This document shows, in pieces, positions 61,125 to 64,000 of a stretch of 64,000 nucleotides of DNA. The DNA is from JAJRRH01 sp047638815. Its GTDB lineage: Bacteria; Bacteroidota; Bacteroidia; Flavobacteriales_D; JABDKJ01. Location of the stretch: contig JBLIMR010000006.1 of NCBI GenBank assembly GCA_047638815.1, positions 7,242 to 71,241 on the forward strand. The letters run 5' to 3'. A model generated the notes under the pieces. That model saw only the letters and a program-made list of their open reading frames with translations, was not told where the DNA came from and did not search any database. The position numbers and the translations under genes were made by a program. The first letter of the stretch is position 1, and every line of letters begins with the position of its first letter.

Positions 61125-61724
61125 TTATTTCTCTACGTGGAATTTCTTTCGAACGATTCCTGTAGAAGTTTCCATAATCAAGATATATATACCCGATTTT
61201 AAATCAGAAACATCAATTGTCTTATCTCCTTTAGACCAATAAGCGTTGTTTGTTCTAACTCCGGCCGTTGTTATAATGTAAAGTCCTTCTACGTCAATAT
61301 TGTCAGATATTGCATAGTTTAAATTATCAGTAGCTGGATTCGGATATAAATCCAATTCCTCAATTAATGAGCCTTCCTCAATGCCCTCAGGACTTAGTAC
61401 TGTGATAGTACCAAACTGAGTGTCTGCGTGATCGAATAAAGTACATTCGTAATCATAAGTACCAGCAACCTCAAAAATGAACATAAATTCGTTTGGTGAT
61501 TGTAAATCTCCAGAATCTATGGTAACCGGACCACTTGTTGTTGTAACATTGTGTGTCCCTAGTACAAAATCCCATATTACCGTATCACCTATGTTAATCG
61601 TTAGGAATTGTGGCAAGTAATATGGTGTTACATTTTGATTCCCACCTACCTCGACAATAAACGTTTCTGCATTTGCGTAGCCATTTGATAGGAAAAGGAT
61701 AATAAAGAGTAATAGTTTTTTCAT
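61125..61724 (-). CDS. secreted cupredoxin-like protein with T9SS tail
   Basis: The 199-residue protein has a signal peptide (LFIILFLSNGYANA), a plastocyanin-like domain with copper ligands H58 (in LGTHNV), C94 and H99 (in YECTLFDHAD), then YPNPATDNLNY and a full T9SS sorting domain. The axial ligand position, where cupredoxins have Met, is Q103 in DTQFGTITV. This suggests a stellacyanin-like site with a lower potential, if copper binds. It would carry electrons at the cell surface. Confidence 0.83.
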   Translation of the reverse strand: MKKLLLFIILFLSNGYANAETFIVEVGGNQNVTPYYLPQFLTINIGDTVIWDFVLGTHNVTTTSGPVTIDSGDLQSPNEFMFIFEVAGTYDYECTLFDHADTQFGTITVLSPEGIEEGSLIEELDLYPNPATDNLNYAISDNIDVEGLYIITTAGVRTNNAYWSKGDKTIDVSDLKSGIYILIMETSTGIVRKKFHVEK

Positions 61725-61746
61725 AGTTGTTAATTTAATTTTAGCG

Positions 61747-61754
61747 CAAAACTA
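61747..61754 (-). promoter_or_regulatory. -7 box (TAGTTTTG) of the cupredoxin gene
   Basis: A TAnnTTTG match 22 bases before the ATG. No clear -33 TTG. Confidence 0.4.
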
Positions 61755-61885
61755 TTAAAAAAACCACGAATCACTTCCTGCATCAAGTAATATAATTTGA
61801 TAATTATTAAATTCCCATGCCACACCATGGCCAAAAAGGGGAAATTTTGTTTATCTTCGATTAAAATTGATTAAACAGTATCCAA

Positions 61886-62779
61886 GTGAGCATAAAGACG
61901 AGTTTCACAATCAAGGATTTAGAAAATCTTAGTGGTATAAAAGCCCATACCATAAGAATATGGGAAAAGAGATATAATCTGCTTCAACCTGAACGAACGG
62001 ACTCGAATATTCGCACCTATAATCTTGATAGTCTTCAAAAGATATTAAGCATATCAATCATTAATAATCAAGGAGTTAAGGTATCTAAAATAGCCTGTTT
62101 GAATAGACAGGACATCAATGATAAAATTCTAGAAATAACCGCAGTCAGCAAATCAATTGAGCCACATGTAAATGAGCTAAAAATGGCGATGTTAAAGTTC
62201 GATCAGAACAGATTCAACGAAACTTATAAAAAGTTAGCTGCTGATTATTCAATTGTCGAGATATTCTCCAAAGTATTCTTTCCGTTACTGGAAAACATTG
62301 GTTTGTTGTGGATTTCGAGTACTATTACTCCGGCTCACGAGCATTTTATTACCAATCTTGTTAAACAGAAATTACTGATTGCAATTGGTCAATTGACTGA
62401 AAACATACCCCCTAATGATAAAACTTTTGTTTTATTTCTGCCGCTAAATGAGATTCATGATATTGGTCTCCTTCTAGTGCATCATGAGTTGCTTTCCAGA
62501 GGCTATAAATCTATTTATCTAGGGCAGAGTATTCCTATTGAAAACCTGATTCTGATGCAGAATGTTTTTGATAAAATTACGTATGTCAGTTATTTCACGG
62601 TATCTCCCACTGAAATCTGCCTCCAAGATTATTTCAACAAAGTGCATGAAACGGTACTTAAACCGAAGAAAGAAAAATTGCATCTTCTTGGCCGAAAAAT
62701 AAAAGATTGTACCGCGAGTATTCCTTCCAGTATTACCGTTCATACTGATGCTTTAGAAATGATCAAGCTATGGTCTTAA
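61886..62779 (+). CDS. MerR-family regulator with CarH-like B12-binding domain
   Basis: The 297-residue protein has an N-terminal MerR winged helix (FTIKDLENLSGIKAHTIRIWEKRYNLLQPERTDSNIRTY), a helical domain with W142-x9-E152-H153 (LLWISSTITPAHEHF) and a Rossmann domain with E189-x-H191-x-x-G194 (NEIHDIGLLL). These are the Wx9EH and (D/E)xHxxG motifs of CarH/LitR photoreceptors that bind adenosylcobalamin. The bis-His residue after W is Ile here. GTG 61886 is taken as start, since no ATG precedes the HTH. Confidence 0.82.
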   Translation: MSIKTSFTIKDLENLSGIKAHTIRIWEKRYNLLQPERTDSNIRTYNLDSLQKILSISIINNQGVKVSKIACLNRQDINDKILEITAVSKSIEPHVNELKMAMLKFDQNRFNETYKKLAADYSIVEIFSKVFFPLLENIGLLWISSTITPAHEHFITNLVKQKLLIAIGQLTENIPPNDKTFVLFLPLNEIHDIGLLLVHHELLSRGYKSIYLGQSIPIENLILMQNVFDKITYVSYFTVSPTEICLQDYFNKVHETVLKPKKEKLHLLGRKIKDCTASIPSSITVHTDALEMIKLWS

Positions 62780-62824
62780 ATTCTAAAGATTTCTTGTCAT
62801 ATTTGCAACTGAATTAACAGAATT

Positions 62825-63187
62825 ATGGCACTTACCAATAATGATATTCTAAAAAAATTAAGAGTTGCTCTAAAACTTAGGGACGATGAAATTGTTGACA
62901 TCTTGAAACTTGTCGATTTTAAAATAAGTAAAAGTGAACTCGGTGCTTTTTTCAGAAGAGAGGATCATCCAAAATACATGCCACTCCAGGACCAAATATT
63001 AAGGAATTTTCTTAACGCCTTGGTCATACACAAAAGGGGACCTATGGAGCGTAAGTCGTCTGACATCAACAAGTTATCTAAAGATTCTAATAAGGGAGAT
63101 TTTAAGAGAAAACCTGCAGGCACTTCAAATCCTACAAAAAAAGGAGGAAATAAACTGAAGATAACAAGACGTCCAGACAATTCATAA
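62825..63187 (+). CDS. DUF1456 family protein, half-length with basic tail
   Basis: The 120-residue protein contains one copy of the DUF1456 repeat (TNNDILKKLRVALKLRDDEIVDILKLVDFKISKSELGAFFRREDHPKYM ... NALVIHKRG). The well-known YehS-type proteins have two copies and about 150 residues. Here the second repeat is replaced by a Lys/Ser/Asn-rich basic tail (residues 75-120), which could bind nucleic acid. No function is known. It lies 45 bases after the MerR regulator on the same strand. Confidence 0.75.
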   Translation: MALTNNDILKKLRVALKLRDDEIVDILKLVDFKISKSELGAFFRREDHPKYMPLQDQILRNFLNALVIHKRGPMERKSSDINKLSKDSNKGDFKRKPAGTSNPTKKGGNKLKITRRPDNS

Positions 63188-63280
63188 AGCGTATCAATAT
63201 CCAAGCGAAAAGAACGCTTAAACTAAGATCACTTTAACCGATCATTGGTTTTTATTCGATGTAAACTGTTTCAGAAAATT

Positions 63281-63955
63281 ATGATCTTGAAAAAATCTCA
63301 CAAACTATCTATTTTTATCATGCTATTGGTGGTAATCGTATTAACATCAGTAACTTATTACAATAATGCCAAGAATGATAGACTCCCTGTTCTTAAACCT
63401 ACTGATGTCAATCCTGAACTGGTTGATCCATCAGTTAGGGTGGCTGGTTCTCATACAATTGCCGACTTCGAGTTATTGGATCAGAGGGGCAAAAGCGTTG
63501 ACAATAGTGTTGTAGATGGAAAAATATATGTTGCTGATTTTTTCTTTAGCACTTGCCAAACCATTTGTCCCATAATGACAGGGCAGATGTCTCGAGTTGC
63601 AACAGCATTTCAAGGAGATCAAAGTGTTAAATTCATGTCCTTTTCTGTTTTGCCCGATGTAGATGTACCTGAAGTCCTAAATGCTTATGCCGATAAAAAC
63701 AAAGCAAATTACACGCAATGGAAATTTATTACTGGTGATAAAAAAGTAATTTACGAATTAGCTAGAAAGTCATACTTTACTCTCAAGCAAGCTGAAGTTG
63801 GAAATGGTGATGGCGGTGACAGTGATTTCATCCATACCAATAATTTCGTGCTAGTAGACACTAAAGGTCAAATCAGAGGGTATTATGACGGAACATCCTT
63901 ACGTGAAGTTGATCAATTGATTGAGGATATTGAGTTATTGAAGAAAAATGGTTAA
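63281..63955 (+). CDS. SCO family copper chaperone-like protein
   Basis: The 224-residue protein has an N-terminal membrane anchor (KLSIFIMLLVVIVLTSVTYY) from the ATG at 63281; a TTG at 63245 would add 12 residues before it. The SCO1/SenC thioredoxin fold carries FFSTCQTICPIMTGQM with both Cys copper ligands, and FIHTNNFVLVD with the His ligand. It probably delivers copper to cytochrome oxidase CuA or reduces it. No oxidase gene is visible before the right edge. Confidence 0.92.
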   Translation: MILKKSHKLSIFIMLLVVIVLTSVTYYNNAKNDRLPVLKPTDVNPELVDPSVRVAGSHTIADFELLDQRGKSVDNSVVDGKIYVADFFFSTCQTICPIMTGQMSRVATAFQGDQSVKFMSFSVLPDVDVPEVLNAYADKNKANYTQWKFITGDKKVIYELARKSYFTLKQAEVGNGDGGDSDFIHTNNFVLVDTKGQIRGYYDGTSLREVDQLIEDIELLKKNG

Positions 63956-64000
63956 TCTTTAATTAACCACCGCGATTGAAATAGATACCACCTGATCATC

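Overview
The window is AT-rich DNA of a Bacteroidota bacterium, most like a marine Saprospiria-type lineage. Eight ORFs or gene remnants end in the Por/type IX secretion (T9SS) sorting domain (linker, then YPNP or FPNP, then a beta-rich tail). Many others start with a Bacteroidota-style lipoprotein signal. Promoters follow the phylum consensus TTG-N19/20-TAnnTTTG, Shine-Dalgarno sites are almost absent, and gene orders such as DUF5683-dapB-lepB-WbqC are phylum-typical. No rRNA, CRISPR array, prophage or transposase was seen.

Layout. 1-5.6 kb: small hydrolases, a GH113-like glycosidase, a phosphoesterase lipoprotein and the conserved DUF5683-dapB pair. 5.6-6.2 kb: a broken four-helix-bundle gene between inverted copies of a short repeat. 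6.2-10.7 kb: lepB, WbqC, an acyl-CoA carboxyltransferase and a lipoprotein. 10.9-13.8 kb: a minus-strand operon of lipoprotein, rhomboid protease, HAD phosphatase and class IV aminotransferase. 13.9-14.5 kb: a gene-free RNA-rich patch with tRNA-Ser(GCT), hairpins, a tRNA 3'-end remnant and a candidate structured RNA. 14.6-24.3 kb: thiolase, repeat tracts, an NlpC/P60 hydrolase, two paralogous lipoproteins (one dead), TfoX, a pentaheme cytochrome, an L,D-transpeptidase, an acyl-CoA ligase and a gutted T9SS gene. 24.8-42.6 kb: SulP, MFS, AtoE and SSS transporters, secreted enzymes, a CpeT-family lipoprotein, an HTH/membrane-protein pair and a frameshifted panE.

42.6-50.4 kb is the regulatory centre of the window: a complete trpEGDCFBA operon with a DAHP synthase as its last gene, all on the minus strand. 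It is preceded by a leader peptide with tandem Trp codons, alternative hairpins and a terminator, which together form a ribosome-mediated attenuator. Just beyond the last gene lies a second leader of the same design, with its own promoter, whose test codons are Cys-Cys-Cys-Phe-Cys. It shares the antiterminator bulge layout and the GC terminator with the trp leader, but no sulfur gene follows it. This second leader is the most unusual item found.

50.5-64 kb: secreted proteins (an M36 metalloprotease, beta-lactamase-fold hydrolase and cupredoxin, all with T9SS tails), an outer-membrane barrel, a VPGCxxC thioredoxin fused to an MsrA-like domain, a VOC protein and two GNAT proteins, a RhlE-type helicase, a MerR regulator carrying the CarH B12-binding motifs, a half-length DUF1456 protein and an SCO protein.

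The genome appears to tolerate gene decay: four pseudogenes are visible (four-helix bundle, DUF6252-like lipoprotein, T9SS/BNR protein, panE), each with lesions readable in the sequence.
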